Notes: generated by a model not told the origin, from the letters alone. Shown: positions 19,618-29,992, numbered from the stretch's first letter. The stretch is 53,578 nucleotides of DNA from Bartonella tribocorum (GCF_002778015.1 NZ_NJPP01000008.1:290-53867), one strand, 5' to 3'. Program-made: numbers and translations.

Positions 19618-20321
19618 TTGAATATAGAGATAAAAAAGCAAGATTATCTCCATATTTTAGAAAGAGCGTTAGAAAATGATGTCGATCTGGACCGTCTCAA
19701 GAGCCTTCTCGAATTACGAGAAAAGGAGATAGAACGACAAGAGCGCAAGAATTTTGTCCGTGATCTTTCTACTATGCAAATGGAATATCAAAAAATACAT
19801 AAAAACGCTACAAACACCCATACAAATAGCCAATATGCTATGTTTGATAAGTATCTTGATGCCATAAAGGATAGTCTCTCAAAATATCGCTTTGCCTTGT
19901 TCTCTCGTATCAAAGAGCAGAATTCAAATGATATAACTGTAAAAATGTCTTTAAAGCATATATCAGGCAATGAAATATCAATACCAAAGAACATTTCCTT
20001 TTAACACGACAAGGAGCACAAACAACATAAGCGGTAGGCTCTACAATCACTTACGCACGTAGATATCTCTTAGATATGCTTCTTAATATTGTGAGTGAAG
20101 ATGATGATACAGATGGAAACGCGCCTATTAAAAAGGCATGTTCTCAGCAAATCAATGAAATCAGAAGAAGCAAAGATATTTGATTATGTTAAAGTCGAAA
20201 ATCTCGCCGATATGTCAGAGAACAAACAAAAAACATTTTGCATCTTTTGAAAGATAAACAAAACAAACAAAAGGCTCCAAAAGAACAATCACTTCCACAA
20301 CAAAAGCAGATAGCAAGATGA
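19618..20321 (+). pseudogene. erf: ERF-type phage single-strand annealing protein, broken
   Basis: The open segment (frame of 19525-20004) contains an ERF N-terminal domain: ERQERKNFVRDLSTMQMEYQ, KNATNTHTNSQYAMFDKYLD and LSKYRFALFSRIKEQ. It then shifts frame. The continuation is readable in frame 3: GAQTT, a TAA (probably from CAA) at 20028-20030, then AVGSTITYARRYLLDMLLNI and the acidic SEDDDTDG typical of ERF, ending at TGA 20181. After another shift the C-terminal tail (VKVENLADMSE, then HLLKDKQNKQKAPKEQ) reaches TGA 20319-20321. ERF proteins anneal single-stranded DNA in phage recombination. With one stop and at least two shifts it is a pseudogene. The upstream hydrophobic extension from GTG 19525 is probably not native. 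Confidence 0.75.
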
Positions 20322-20521
20322 TATTTTATGATGGCAATAGATATGTAACAACCCGTGAATGTACAAAGCTTTTTAATTTATTCACAACAACGATTTGCAA
20401 TAGGATTCTTCAAGAGGAGTTTTCTCAATCCTATAAGCTAGGGAGAGCTGTAAGGTGGAGAAAGAAAGAGATTCTAGCCTTTACTCCAAAGAAAAATACG
20501 GAGCCAATAACAACAAATTAA
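20318..20521 (+). CDS. Small phage helix-turn-helix protein (excisionase/AlpA-like)
   Basis: This 67-residue basic protein starts at an ATG overlapping the erf stop (ATGA), the arrangement of a phage early operon. The layout YVTTRECTKLFNLFTTTICN, then YKLGRAVRWRKKEI, resembles the MerR/excisionase winged-helix fold (helix-turn-helix, then 'GRxxRWxxxEI'). It is intact but downstream of a broken gene. It could be a DNA-binding excisionase-like or regulatory protein. No integrase lies nearby. Confidence 0.6.
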   Translation: MIFYDGNRYVTTRECTKLFNLFTTTICNRILQEEFSQSYKLGRAVRWRKKEILAFTPKKNTEPITTN

Positions 20522-20608
20522 GTAAAACTGTATAACCTACAATAGGTGGTCTGAAAATTACTGTTTAAAGGAAAAATATATGCATTTTAATAGCTTAAAT
20601 AAAAAAAA

Positions 20609-20684
<76 letters not shown>

Positions 20685-20897
20685 ACAACCATGTAGGAGT
20701 TAGCACAAACTCACAAAAAGGAAAACAGAAAATTATCAATTTTTATACATATTAAAAGAAAACTGTAAAACAAATAAAAAATAATCAGTTTATTTCTTTT
20801 TTACGGCAACGTTGAAATTATCCTTATATTGATGCTTATAGAATCTGATGACAATCTCATTATTTTTGTTCTTGCATTAAAGATCTGAAGAAGCTGA

Positions 20898-22235
20898 TTA
20901 CTTAGAAAGATATTTCTCTAGCCAGTGGATATTATAATTACCGTCTGCAATGTCTTGATTATTAATGAGATCACAAAAGAGAGGCAAGGTGGTTTTGATT
21001 CCATCAACGACAAATTCATCTAAAGCACGCCGTAAACGCATCATGCATTCCAAACGGGTACGCCCATGAACAATCAGCTTTCCAATCATACTATCATAAT
21101 AAGGAGGAATCCTATAACCTGAATAAGCGCCTGAATCAACACGAATTCCTAACCCTCCAGGGGTATGAAAATGTGTAATGGTTCCTGGTGATGGTGTAAA
21201 GGTAAGAGGATCTTCTGCATTAATACGGCATTCAATGGCGTGACCGGAAAAACAAACATCATCTTGTGTCACTGAAAGCTTGCAGCCTGATGCAATATGA
21301 ATTTGTTCATGGACTAAATCTATACCTGTAATTGCTTCAGTTACAGGATGTTCCACTTGTAAACGCGTATTCATTTCAATAAAATAAAATTCACCATTTT
21401 CATAGAGAAATTCAATGGTACCAGCTCCACGGTATCCAAGTTTAGCACAGGCATTGGCAACAATACTGCCGATTTTTTTTCGTTCAGTTTCATTAAGTGC
21501 AGGTGACGTCGCTTCTTCCCATACTTTTTGATGCCGTCGCTGAATTGAACAATCGCGTTCTCCTAAATGAATAGCATTTCCCGCACCATCACCTATGACT
21601 TGAATTTCAATATGACGGGGTTTTTCTAAATATTTCTCTATATAAACTGCGTCATCACCGAAAGCTGCTTTAGCTTCTGAACGCGTTGTTTTGAGAGCCA
21701 CAGAGAATTCTTGTTCAGAATGAACGACTTTCATCCCACGCCCACCACCACCGGCAGAAGCTTTAATAATAACGGGATAACCAATTTCACGAGCAGTACG
21801 TAAAGCATCTGATTCTTCACTAACAGCTCCATCTGAACCAGGAACGACAGGAATACCAAGTTTTTTAGCAGTTTTTTTGGCTTCAATTTTATCGCCCATG
21901 ATTCGAATATGAGCAGCCGTTGGACCGATGAATGTAATATTGTGGGCCTCTAGAACATCGGCAAATTTTGCATTTTCAGAAAGAAAGCCATAACCTGGAT
22001 GAACTGCGTCAGCTCCTGTAATTTCACAAGCAGCAATAATTTGCTGAATACTTAAATAGGAATCGCGAGCGGGAGGAGGGCCAATACAAACACTCTCATC
22101 AGCAAGACGAACATGCATTGCGTCTGCATCAGCAGTAGAATGAACAGCTACGGTTTTTATGCCAAGTTCTTTACATGCACGTAAAATACGAAGAGCAATT
22201 TCTCCTCGATTAGCAATGAGGATTTTTCGAATCAT
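20898..22235 (-). CDS. accC: Biotin carboxylase subunit of acetyl-CoA carboxylase
   Basis: This 445-residue ATP-grasp enzyme carboxylates biotin on AccB, the first half of malonyl-CoA synthesis. It has the N-terminal [23 protein letters not shown] (79-88), the glycine-rich loop [10 protein letters not shown] (161-170), [14 protein letters not shown] with metal and catalytic residues, and the C-terminal RMRRALDEF. The length is standard. It lies 14 bases downstream of accB, forming an operon. aroQ, often upstream of accB in other proteobacteria, is absent here. Confidence 0.98.
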   Translation of the reverse strand: MIRKILIANRGEIALRILRACKELGIKTVAVHSTADADAMHVRLADESVCIGPPPARDSYLSIQQIIAACEITGADAVHPGYGFLSENAKFADVLEAHNITFIGPTAAHIRIMGDKIEAKKTAKKLGIPVVPGSDGAVSEESDALRTAREIGYPVIIKASAGGGGRGMKVVHSEQEFSVALKTTRSEAKAAFGDDAVYIEKYLEKPRHIEIQVIGDGAGNAIHLGERDCSIQRRHQKVWEEATSPALNETERKKIGSIVANACAKLGYRGAGTIEFLYENGEFYFIEMNTRLQVEHPVTEAITGIDLVHEQIHIASGCKLSVTQDDVCFSGHAIECRINAEDPLTFTPSPGTITHFHTPGGLGIRVDSGAYSGYRIPPYYDSMIGKLIVHGRTRLECMMRLRRALDEFVVDGIKTTLPLFCDLINNQDIADGNYNIHWLEKYLSK

Positions 22236-22249
22236 AATTGCCCCTCGCT

Positions 22250-22750
22250 TTATTCAATAATAATAAGTGGTTCACCAAACTCAACAGGTTGGCCATCTTT
22301 GACAAGAACAGTCGTTATTTTTCCGGAACGCGGTGATGAAATCTGATTCATTGTTTTCATGGCTTCAATGATCAGTAATGTCTCTCCTTCAGAAACATTT
22401 TGCCCCACTTCTACAAATGGTTGCGCACCTGGTGAAGGAGAAAGATAAGCTGTTCCAACCATTGGAGAGGTTATTGTATTTTTTGATTTATCTTCTTGGA
22501 GAGGGGGGATAGGAGATTCGGTTGTTGGGACTGGAGAAGATGCGACAGAAAAACTAGGAGTAGCAACAGGTGAATAAATTGCTTGTTCGGAAGAAGTTGA
22601 GGTATTTTGGCGCGAGACACAAATACGAAGCTCTCCTTGTTCAACTTCAATATTCGTCAAATTTGTATCATTCAAAATCTCAGCAATATCACGAATAATT
22701 TTTGTATCAATTGCGGTATATTTTGCCGAATCTATTTTTTTTGTTGCCAT
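22250..22750 (-). CDS. accB: Biotin carboxyl carrier protein of acetyl-CoA carboxylase
   Basis: The 166-residue protein carries biotin between AccC and the carboxyltransferase. The C-terminal biotinyl domain has the EAMKTMNQ motif, with biotinylated Lys132. A Pro/Ser/Thr-rich linker (about 55-90) joins it to the N-terminal helix region. The open frame extends to 22786, but ATG 22750 gives the standard start ([11 protein letters not shown]). It is the first gene of accB-accC. Confidence 0.96.
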   Translation of the reverse strand: MATKKIDSAKYTAIDTKIIRDIAEILNDTNLTNIEVEQGELRICVSRQNTSTSSEQAIYSPVATPSFSVASSPVPTTESPIPPLQEDKSKNTITSPMVGTAYLSPSPGAQPFVEVGQNVSEGETLLIIEAMKTMNQISSPRSGKITTVLVKDGQPVEFGEPLIIIE

Positions 22751-23003
22751 TTTATTTCTAACTCCTTGATCAATAAAGATCGTCATTATCTCATTTTATG
22801 ACTGAACATCTCTAGATTAGGGATGATATCTTTTGAGACTTTAAAGATATTTATTTCCTTTAAGTCATTACACTTTGCAATTTTAAACCCGTATCTTTTT
22901 TACGCAAAATTGCACTTATAAGCCTGTTGTCAAAAAAGAGAAAGCATAAAATCACTCTGTTTACAGTATTCTTCCTAAAACGAACCAGATATAGAACAAC
23001 TAT

Positions 23004-23876
23004 TCACGGTGTATTATCTATTGCTTGTTTTAGAATATCTTGTCCGGCTGCACCGATGAATACTTTATTACCAATGATGTAAGAAGGTGTGCCCGTAATA
23101 CGAAGTGTAGAGGCAATTTGAATATTTTCTTTAAAAGCATTTTTTAGATTAGGATCTTTTATTGCATTACGGAGCTTTTTTTCATCTGCTCCTAATGAAA
23201 CAGCTATTTTGATAGCTTTGGCTTCATTTGCACGCCCTTGATACATTAAAAGTGTTTTGTGAAACTGAGGATATTTTTCTGGAAATTGTTTTCGAAATGC
23301 GTACGCAACGGTATGGGCTGCCATAGAATCAGATCCTAAAACGGGTAAATCCTTAACAATAACCCGTAGATCTGGGTATTCTTTGATCAGGTTTTCTATA
23401 TATGAATAGGAACTTTTACAAAAGCTACAATTGTAATCAAAAAAATCAACAAGTACTTTTTTGCCATTTGGATTCCCCAAAATAGCGTCATGAGGGGAGT
23501 GAAAAATTTCTTTTTCTAATAAATGAATGACGGAGGCTTGTCTTTGGTTTTCATATTCATTCTGTTTTTCCAACTTTTCTTGAAGGATAAGCTGCATTTC
23601 AATCATAATTTCTGGATGTGTAAGAAGATACTCTCTGATCATTTGTTGAATATGATGAGAATCAGTATGCGGTGTTATTTTTTCTTTAAGCTTAGATAAA
23701 AAGCTAGAATCTTCTAAAAGTTGTGTTTTAAGCTTTTCTAAGTTTAAATGATTTGCTGTTTTGGGGTGTGATGTTGCTTTTGATAAAGAAGGTGAAAAGA
23801 TTAAAAGACTCAATATAATTGGGATTAAAATTTTTGAAATAAGTGCTTTTTTCGAATTCTGAGGTTGATGAGTCAT
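23004..23876 (-). CDS. DsbA/ScsC-family thiol-disulfide oxidoreductase, exported
   Basis: This 290-residue protein has an N-terminal signal or anchor (hydrophobic about 15-29) and is predicted to act in the periplasm. A helical N-terminal region contains the 'YLLTHPEIMIEMQ' segment common to Com1/ScsC-like proteins. The thioredoxin fold follows, with CxxC Cys150-Cys153 in DYNCSFCKSS and the cis-Pro loop TGTPSYI (Pro264). It probably oxidises or isomerises disulfides in envelope proteins. The N-terminal helical part may mediate oligomerisation, as in ScsC; this is inferred. It is transcribed alone. Confidence 0.88.
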   Translation of the reverse strand: MTHQPQNSKKALISKILIPIILSLLIFSPSLSKATSHPKTANHLNLEKLKTQLLEDSSFLSKLKEKITPHTDSHHIQQMIREYLLTHPEIMIEMQLILQEKLEKQNEYENQRQASVIHLLEKEIFHSPHDAILGNPNGKKVLVDFFDYNCSFCKSSYSYIENLIKEYPDLRVIVKDLPVLGSDSMAAHTVAYAFRKQFPEKYPQFHKTLLMYQGRANEAKAIKIAVSLGADEKKLRNAIKDPNLKNAFKENIQIASTLRITGTPSYIIGNKVFIGAAGQDILKQAIDNTP

Positions 23877-24195
23877 CTGTATACCTTCACATTTTCTATT
23901 GTGTCATTGAGTGAACTATATGAAAAGGGTTATCTATGTGCAATAAAGCATTTGGCTATCGTGTGTATTCATGAATAAAAAACATCAATTTTTTTCTAAA
24001 ACGATTTCATATGATGGACATTTGTAATTTCTAAAGGACAAAAAAATCCTCTCTTTATTTGTGAAATGTTGTTTTAATGTATAAAGGTATCAAAAAGCTT
24101 TTTACGCGTATTTATTTTGGAATAAAGCACATTGACAATACAATGAAGAGAACTTTTACTGTTTCTTTATTGAGTGCCGTGAAAAAAATTAAATA
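23877..24195. other. Divergent promoter region of the dsbA-like gene and glpD
   Basis: No gene is seen. A perfect 12-bp palindrome, TATTCATGAATA, lies at 23966-23977, between the two divergent genes, and could be an operator. Otherwise the stretch is AT-rich without a clear promoter pair. Confidence 0.35.
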
Positions 24196-25725
24196 ATGAA
24201 AAGTAAAATTATGAAAACCGCAACGCATTATGAGCTGTTTATCATTGGGGGAGGAATAAACGGGTGTGGGTTGGCAAGAGATGCAGCTGGTCGCGGTTTT
24301 AAAGTAGGATTAGCTGAAATGAATGATCTTGCATCGGGAACATCGAGTGCATCAACAAAGCTTATTCATGGTGGTCTTCGTTATCTTGAGCACTATGAGT
24401 TCAGACTTGTTCGTGAAGCACTAAAAGAACGTGAGATCATTTTACGTATGGCTCCACATATTGTGCGCCCTTTGCGTTTTCTTCTTCCTTATCATAAAGG
24501 ATTGCGTCCTGCTTGGATGTTGCGTTTTGGGCTTTTTATTTATGATTATTTAGGGCAATGGAATCAGAAATTATGGCGCAGTAAAACGATTAATTTCTCA
24601 AAAAAGTTTTGCTCTACACTGAAGAAAGAGTATCAGAGAGGTTTTGAATATTCTGATGCAAGAGTAGATGATGCTCGTTTAGTCATTGCCAATGCGCGTG
24701 ATGCAGAAAAGTGGGGAGCTGATATAAAAGTACGAACAAAAGTTCTCTCTTTAAAAAAAGATGATCCAAAATGGCGTATTGTTCTACAAGACAAGTTAAG
24801 TGGTAAAGAATACAGCGTTACAGCCTCTTATGTCGCGAATATGACAGGGCCGTGGATTGATCATGTTTTAGCAAGCGTATTAGAGTGTAAAGAACATCCA
24901 CCAGTGCGGCTTGTTAGAGGCTCTCATATTTTGGTTCCTAAACTTTATACTCATGATCGTGCTTATATTTTTCAAAATGGTGATGGACGTATTATATTTG
25001 CTATTCCGTATCAAGGAGATTTTACTTTGCTTGGAACGACAGATTGTAACTATCAGGGAGATCCGGCTAATGTTCATATTACTGATACAGAGATTGATTA
25101 TATTTGTGCAGCGGCTAGTGAATATTTCATACAACCAGTGTCGCCTGAAACTATTGTTTGGTCTTACTCTGGTGTTCGTCCGCTCTATGATGATGGATCT
25201 TCAAAAGCACAAGAGATTACGCGCGATTATGTTTTGAGAGAAATGGGAACAGGAAGCACAGCAAAGATTCTTAATCTTTATGGTGGAAAGATTACAACGT
25301 ATCGTAAGTTGGCTGAAGATGCGATGAAATTCATTGAAAAAGCCCTTGGTAAAAAGGGTGCATCATGGACGGCAAATGCAGTCCTTCCAGGAGGTGATTT
25401 TCTTTATAACCAATTAGATACAATTGAAAAGAGGATTGCTCTTTTAACGCCGGATTTAGATGCTTTTACACATCGTAGGCTTGCACGCTCCTATGGTACA
25501 GAAGCATTGGTGATATTTGCAGATGGGAAGGCGGATAAAGGAAAAAATTTTGGACATGGGCTTTATGAAGTAGAAGTAAAATGGTTGATGGAAAAAGAAT
25601 GGGCTAAAACATGTGAAGATGTGTTATGGCGTCGTTCAAAACTTGGCCTTTTCTTTAATAAGCAAGAGGTTGATACTCTTTCTTGCTATATGCAAAGCCA
25701 AAAAGAAATTGAAAAACGTTTATAG
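24196..25725 (+). CDS. glpD: Aerobic glycerol-3-phosphate dehydrogenase
   Basis: The 509-residue FAD enzyme oxidises glycerol-3-phosphate to dihydroxyacetone phosphate and passes electrons to quinone at the inner membrane. It has FAD-binding GGGINGCGLARDA (18-30), the ASGTSSASTKLIHGG segment, RLVRGSHILVPK and the C-terminal DAO domain with LYGGKITTYRKLAEDA. The length is normal. A second in-frame ATG lies five codons in, so either may start. No glpK or glpF is adjacent, so the substrate may come from phospholipid turnover. PlsY (39136-39768) uses the same metabolite. Confidence 0.96.
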   Translation: MKSKIMKTATHYELFIIGGGINGCGLARDAAGRGFKVGLAEMNDLASGTSSASTKLIHGGLRYLEHYEFRLVREALKEREIILRMAPHIVRPLRFLLPYHKGLRPAWMLRFGLFIYDYLGQWNQKLWRSKTINFSKKFCSTLKKEYQRGFEYSDARVDDARLVIANARDAEKWGADIKVRTKVLSLKKDDPKWRIVLQDKLSGKEYSVTASYVANMTGPWIDHVLASVLECKEHPPVRLVRGSHILVPKLYTHDRAYIFQNGDGRIIFAIPYQGDFTLLGTTDCNYQGDPANVHITDTEIDYICAAASEYFIQPVSPETIVWSYSGVRPLYDDGSSKAQEITRDYVLREMGTGSTAKILNLYGGKITTYRKLAEDAMKFIEKALGKKGASWTANAVLPGGDFLYNQLDTIEKRIALLTPDLDAFTHRRLARSYGTEALVIFADGKADKGKNFGHGLYEVEVKWLMEKEWAKTCEDVLWRRSKLGLFFNKQEVDTLSCYMQSQKEIEKRL

Positions 25726-26424
25726 CCGTTTAGCTTTACAAATTTTGTCTGCAATGTTGTAAAATGTTTTTCTTCAGAAGATATTGCTACAAGCCATACA
25801 CGTTGAGAAGAGAATAATTGTCTATATTCTCAATTTAGTTTTTTTTGCAACAGCCATAAAGAATAAAATGGAAAAATTGGATAGAATATTTAGAGTAAAA
25901 TTTATCATATCCTATGAAGAAAAATTTAATAAATATCAGCAAGAAAAACGCATAAAAAATAATTTATAATTGGATTCGTATGAAACAAAAAAATCTTTGT
26001 TTTTTATTCGAGACGCAATAAAAGCACTCTTTCTGTCGCGTTTGCTTTACAATAAACTGAAAAAGGTTCAAGAAAATTAAACTTATTACGAAAAACTGTA
26101 TATTGGTTTATCATTTATTATATAAATACCGTACCAAATCATGATGGATAAAGGCTTAACGGGCTGTAAGAAGAACTTGCAAATGAGTTTTTTATATTAC
26201 AGTGGGAATCTTCTTTTTTAATGTTCATATATCCGAGCATTACTCTATGAAAAGTGCAATGTTGCATTTTTTCATGATTGATTATAGTAAATCTTTCTAT
26301 CAATTGAACAAAGTTCTTATTATTATATTCATAATTAGTATAAAAATAAACCTTTTTATAAATTAAGTTAAGTATTTTTCTCTGTATAAAGTGAGAACTA
26401 TAGGGATATAAGAGCAGTGCCTTC
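25726..26424. other. 700-base AT-rich gap between glpD and dusA
   Basis: Two short open frames occur (61 codons at 25784-25969 plus; 95 codons at 26139-26426 minus) but have no recognisable domain and no convincing ribosome-binding site. The minus one overlaps the dusA start. I see no tRNA, riboswitch or terminator. It may be a decayed gene. Confidence 0.4.
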
Positions 26425-27408
26425 ATGATATTTTACAATCTTCCATCGCCTGTAAAATTTGCAGTAGCACCAATGTTGGACTGGACAGACCGGCATTGCC
26501 GGTTTTTTTATCGTCTTTTAACGAAAAAAGCGCTTCTTTATACGGAAATGATGGTAGCAGATGCTGTCATTCATGGTGTTCGCGAACAATTGTTGGCTTT
26601 TAGCCATAAAGAATGTCCAGTTGCATTACAATTAGGGGGGGCAGATTCAGAAAAGTTGGCAGAGGCTGCACGGATTGCTGAAGATTTTGGCTATAACGAA
26701 ATAAATCTCAATGTTGGTTGTCCATCAAATCGTGTTCAAGCAGGTGTATTTGGGGCTTGTTTGATGTTGCATCCAGACATTGTGGCAAATGCTGTGGAAG
26801 CAATGAAACGAGTGGTTACTATACCTGTAACGGTCAAATGTCGGCTTGGGGTTGACGAACAAGATGAAGAATTAGCTTTAGATCTTTTAGCAGATAAAGT
26901 TTGGAATGCAGGGTGTGATGCTCTTTGGGTTCATGCGCGTAAAGCGTGGCTAAAAGGACTGAGCCCGAAAGAAAATCGCAATGTTCCGCCCCTTAATTAT
27001 GAAAGGGTTTATAAATTAAAACAAAAATATCCTCATAAATTCATTGGGATAAATGGTGGAATTAAATCGATTGATGAGATCAAAGAGCACTTGACTTTCT
27101 GTGATGCTGTCATGGTTGGTCGCCAAGTTTATCATGATCCAACTTTGTTAAAACATATTGATTTTGAACTCTATGGTGAATCGCAAAATAATTTGAGTGA
27201 GAGGGATCTTATTGAGATTATGTGTGATTATGCGTCTCAACATATTGCATCGGGGGGGCGACTTTCTCATGTGACGCGTCATATGATTGGTTTATTTCAT
27301 GGGCAGAGTGGAGCACGTCGATGGCGGCAAATACTCTCAAATGACGCGATAAAACCAAATGCAGATATATATATTTTAAAAGAAGCTTTTTCCGCTCTTA
27401 TTGAATAA
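26425..27408 (+). CDS. dusA: tRNA-dihydrouridine(20/20a) synthase
   Basis: The 327-residue FMN enzyme reduces uridine 20/20a in the tRNA D-loop. The TIM barrel starts with VAPMLDWTDRHCRFFYR (14-30), the DusA signature. TEMMVADAVIHG, the catalytic Cys99 in LNVGCPSNRVQAGVFGACLM, and GINGGIKS with VMVGRQVYHDP follow. The length and DusA-type C-terminal helical domain are normal. It stands alone with long flanking gaps. Confidence 0.95.
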   Translation: MIFYNLPSPVKFAVAPMLDWTDRHCRFFYRLLTKKALLYTEMMVADAVIHGVREQLLAFSHKECPVALQLGGADSEKLAEAARIAEDFGYNEINLNVGCPSNRVQAGVFGACLMLHPDIVANAVEAMKRVVTIPVTVKCRLGVDEQDEELALDLLADKVWNAGCDALWVHARKAWLKGLSPKENRNVPPLNYERVYKLKQKYPHKFIGINGGIKSIDEIKEHLTFCDAVMVGRQVYHDPTLLKHIDFELYGESQNNLSERDLIEIMCDYASQHIASGGRLSHVTRHMIGLFHGQSGARRWRQILSNDAIKPNADIYILKEAFSALIE

Positions 27409-27785
27409 CAATTCGACAATTAATATATGTTAAAAGTTGTGTCATTTATGCAATTTGATTTTTTCGCGATGATTTTTCTTATTTCAATTTTATAATTTTT
27501 AAAAATTTATAACTTTATTATGAATAAGAATGTTAGAATTTATATATATTAAACGTCATACTCATTACGCCTATTCAATAGAAAAATAGGTTAAGGGTAT
27601 CTTGTAAAGGTAATCATAACATATTGATAATATTTTGAATATTATATGTTTGTTGTAAAAAATAGAATATAAAAATCATCGCTTTTATAATATTTAACGT
27701 TTTTAAAACAAAGCAATAAATTATTCATACCCTATCTGTATGACGTGATTTTCATTAAACATTGTAGATTTTAAAAGGTATCCTC
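27409..27785. other. Gap between dusA and cobT
   Basis: This is a very AT-rich stretch with no frame I can support and no cobalamin-riboswitch-like conserved core upstream of cobT. Confidence 0.4.
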
Positions 27786-28793
27786 ATGACTGTTAGTCCA
27801 TTTGATGATTTTCGTGCTTTGCTTACAAATTTACCTGTTGCTGATGAGTTTTCTATAATTTTGGCTAAAAAACGGCAAGAAAACTTAACAAAAGGGCGAG
27901 GAGCATTAGGAAAACTGGGAGATATTGCTGTTTGGTATGCGGGGTGGAGAGGTATAGAAAAACCTATCGCAACACGACCTTTGGTTGCTATTTTTTCTGG
28001 AAACCATGGCATTGTAGAAGAGAATGTTACACCATTTCCACAATCTATGACGCAAAAGATGGTAGAAAACTTTGCATCTGGTGGTGCTGCTATCAACCAA
28101 ATTTGTATCGCTTATGATCTTGGATTAAAAATTTTTGATTTAGCATTGGAATATCCAACAATGAATATTACGAAGGATGCCGCAATGGACGAACGGAGTG
28201 CGGCTGCTACAATGGCATTTGGTATGGAATCCATTGCTGGTGGAACAGATCTTTTATGTATCGGTGAAATGGGGATTGGAAATACAACAATAGCTTCAGC
28301 TTTATGTTTCGCATTATTTGGTGGAGAAGTTGAAGAGTGGATAGAAAATGGTATGGGATCGGAAGGTGATTTTTATCAGCGTAAAATAGCAGCGGTTAAA
28401 ACAGCCATTGCTTTGCATCAAGAGCATTTTAATGACCCTTTTGAGATAATGCGTCGCTTAGGAGGACGTGAAATTGCTGCTATGGTTGGTGCTATTTTAG
28501 CAGCAAGAATGGAAAAAATACCCGTTATTTTAGATGGTTTTGTGGCAACAGCAGCTGCTGCTATCCTTTATAAAATGCATCCAAGAGCTCTTGAACATAC
28601 GCTTGTTGGGCATGTTTCTTCTGAGAAAGCGCATCGTAAACTTTTAAAAAAAATTGATAAAGAACCACTTCTAGATTTGGGAATGGGCCTTGGTGAAGGG
28701 GCAGGAGCCGCCATGGCGGCTGGTATCGTTAAAGCTGCTGTTTTAACACATGCACAAATGACAGTTTTGGAACAAGAAAGTTTAAATACCTAA
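27786..28793 (+). CDS. cobT: Nicotinate-nucleotide-dimethylbenzimidazole phosphoribosyltransferase
   Basis: This 335-residue CobT-family enzyme activates 5,6-dimethylbenzimidazole as alpha-ribazole phosphate for the lower ligand of cobalamin. It has GRGALGKLGDIAVWYAG, IFSGNHGIVEE, the nucleotide-binding GEMGIGNTTIASAL, ILDGFVATAA and the catalytic Glu304 in GLGEGAGAAMA (usually GEGTGA). The length is normal, so it appears functional. No other cob gene lies nearby, and whether this bacterium makes, remodels or only salvages cobamides is unknown from the window. Confidence 0.93.
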   Translation: MTVSPFDDFRALLTNLPVADEFSIILAKKRQENLTKGRGALGKLGDIAVWYAGWRGIEKPIATRPLVAIFSGNHGIVEENVTPFPQSMTQKMVENFASGGAAINQICIAYDLGLKIFDLALEYPTMNITKDAAMDERSAAATMAFGMESIAGGTDLLCIGEMGIGNTTIASALCFALFGGEVEEWIENGMGSEGDFYQRKIAAVKTAIALHQEHFNDPFEIMRRLGGREIAAMVGAILAARMEKIPVILDGFVATAAAAILYKMHPRALEHTLVGHVSSEKAHRKLLKKIDKEPLLDLGMGLGEGAGAAMAAGIVKAAVLTHAQMTVLEQESLNT

Positions 28794-28821
28794 AAGGATA
28801 ATGAGATGGATATAAAAACTT

Positions 28822-29313
28822 TTAAGAACTTTGCTCATTTACCTTTTCATGTAATTTAATATAATTGAGTGGAAGTTCCGTTGTATATTTAATCTGTTCC
28901 ATTGCGAAGGAAGATGAAACATCACGAATGTCAATTTTAGAAATTAATTTTTTATAAAAAAGATCATAAGCTTCAATATCAGGAACAACGACACGCAATA
29001 AATAGTCAATATCTCCACTCATTCGATAAAATTCAATGACTTCACAGAATTCTTGCACGACTTTTGAAAAACGCTTAAACCATTCATGACTATGGGTGTT
29101 TGTACGAATAGAAACAAAAACAGTTACGTGCGCATTTACTTTTTCTGGAGAAAGAACGGCAACGCGACGCTGAATAACACCGTCTTCTTCAAGTTTTTGA
29201 ATTCTACGCCAGCAAGGAGTGGTCGAAAGTCCTACTTTTTTAGCAATATCAGCGACAGAGAGTGTCGCATTTTCTTGCAAAAGATGTAAAATTTTTCGGT
29301 CAAGACGATCCAT
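28822..29313 (-). CDS. Lrp/AsnC-family transcriptional regulator
   Basis: This 163-residue protein has an N-terminal helix-turn-helix, starting LDRKILHLLQENATLSVADI, with the recognition helix around LSTTPCWRRIQKL. The C-terminal RAM ligand-binding domain contains VEIFY-like EVIEFYRMSGDIDYLLRVVV. Lrp-type proteins respond to amino acids, and the branched-chain amino acid transporter at 46.3-51.2 kb is a possible target, but nothing in the sequence shows it. The frame extends to 29325; ATG 29313 gives the family start (MDRLDRKIL). Confidence 0.93.
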   Translation of the reverse strand: MDRLDRKILHLLQENATLSVADIAKKVGLSTTPCWRRIQKLEEDGVIQRRVAVLSPEKVNAHVTVFVSIRTNTHSHEWFKRFSKVVQEFCEVIEFYRMSGDIDYLLRVVVPDIEAYDLFYKKLISKIDIRDVSSSFAMEQIKYTTELPLNYIKLHEKVNEQSS

Positions 29314-29334
29314 ATTTTCTCTCAATATTTTAAT

Positions 29335-29964
29335 TTATAAATATTTACGCACTAAACGATGCAGATATACAATAAGCTCATCATTAAACCATGGATTTTT
29401 CTGTAACCAAGCAGTATTTCGCCATGATGGATGAGGCAAAGGCATGACATTATAGCCTCGAGGTTGGGAGATGGAAAGGATATTTCTCCAATCACGAACA
29501 GTTGCTGAAACAGTTTTATGTTTTAATTCTGTGATATGCCACTTTTGCGCATAACTGCCAATAGCAAGAACAAGCTTTATTTGAGGCATCGCTTGAAATA
29601 TCTTCTCATGCCATATTTCTCGACATTCACGTCTTGGTGGCAAATCAGCTTTATTTTTGTCATAACCTGGAAAACAAAATCCCATAGGAACAAGTGCAAA
29701 GAGAGATCTATTATAAAATTCTTCTTTCGTGACATTAAGCCAATCACGTAATCTTTCACCAGAGCGATCATTAAAAGGGATAGATGTTTCATGAACACGC
29801 AATCCTGGCGCTTGTCCTGCAATTGCAATCGAAGCCGTATCAGATAAATAAACGACGGGATTTGGTTCATGAGGGAGAGGAGGAAAATAATGTGGTTGTT
29901 GGATACAAACCCGACAAGAATAGATTTTTTTTTCAAGTTTGAGAATGGGGTTACATGGTTTCAT
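29335..29964 (-). CDS. Uracil-DNA glycosylase family protein, probable Fe-S type
   Basis: The 209-residue protein matches the bacterial UDG superfamily: motif A GQAPGLRVHETSIPFND (50-66) and a C-terminal LPHPSWRN motif. Cysteines 17, 20, 97 and 114 (CxxC near the N-terminus, then C-x16-C) are spaced like the [4Fe-4S] ligands of family 4/5 enzymes. It would excise uracil or related damaged bases from DNA. It lies upstream of the Lrp gene by about 20 bases, possibly in one transcript. The exact substrate class is not readable. Confidence 0.85.
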   Translation of the reverse strand: MKPCNPILKLEKKIYSCRVCIQQPHYFPPLPHEPNPVVYLSDTASIAIAGQAPGLRVHETSIPFNDRSGERLRDWLNVTKEEFYNRSLFALVPMGFCFPGYDKNKADLPPRRECREIWHEKIFQAMPQIKLVLAIGSYAQKWHITELKHKTVSATVRDWRNILSISQPRGYNVMPLPHPSWRNTAWLQKNPWFNDELIVYLHRLVRKYL

Positions 29965-29992
29965 TGGTCAATAAAATTTGAAAATACTTTTC

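Noticed and set aside
25784-25969. 61-codon frame after glpD
   Set aside because: It has a non-ATG start, no ribosome-binding site and no recognisable motif.
26139-26426. 95-codon minus-strand frame upstream of dusA
   Set aside because: It has no domain or ribosome-binding site, an odd composition, and overlaps the dusA start.
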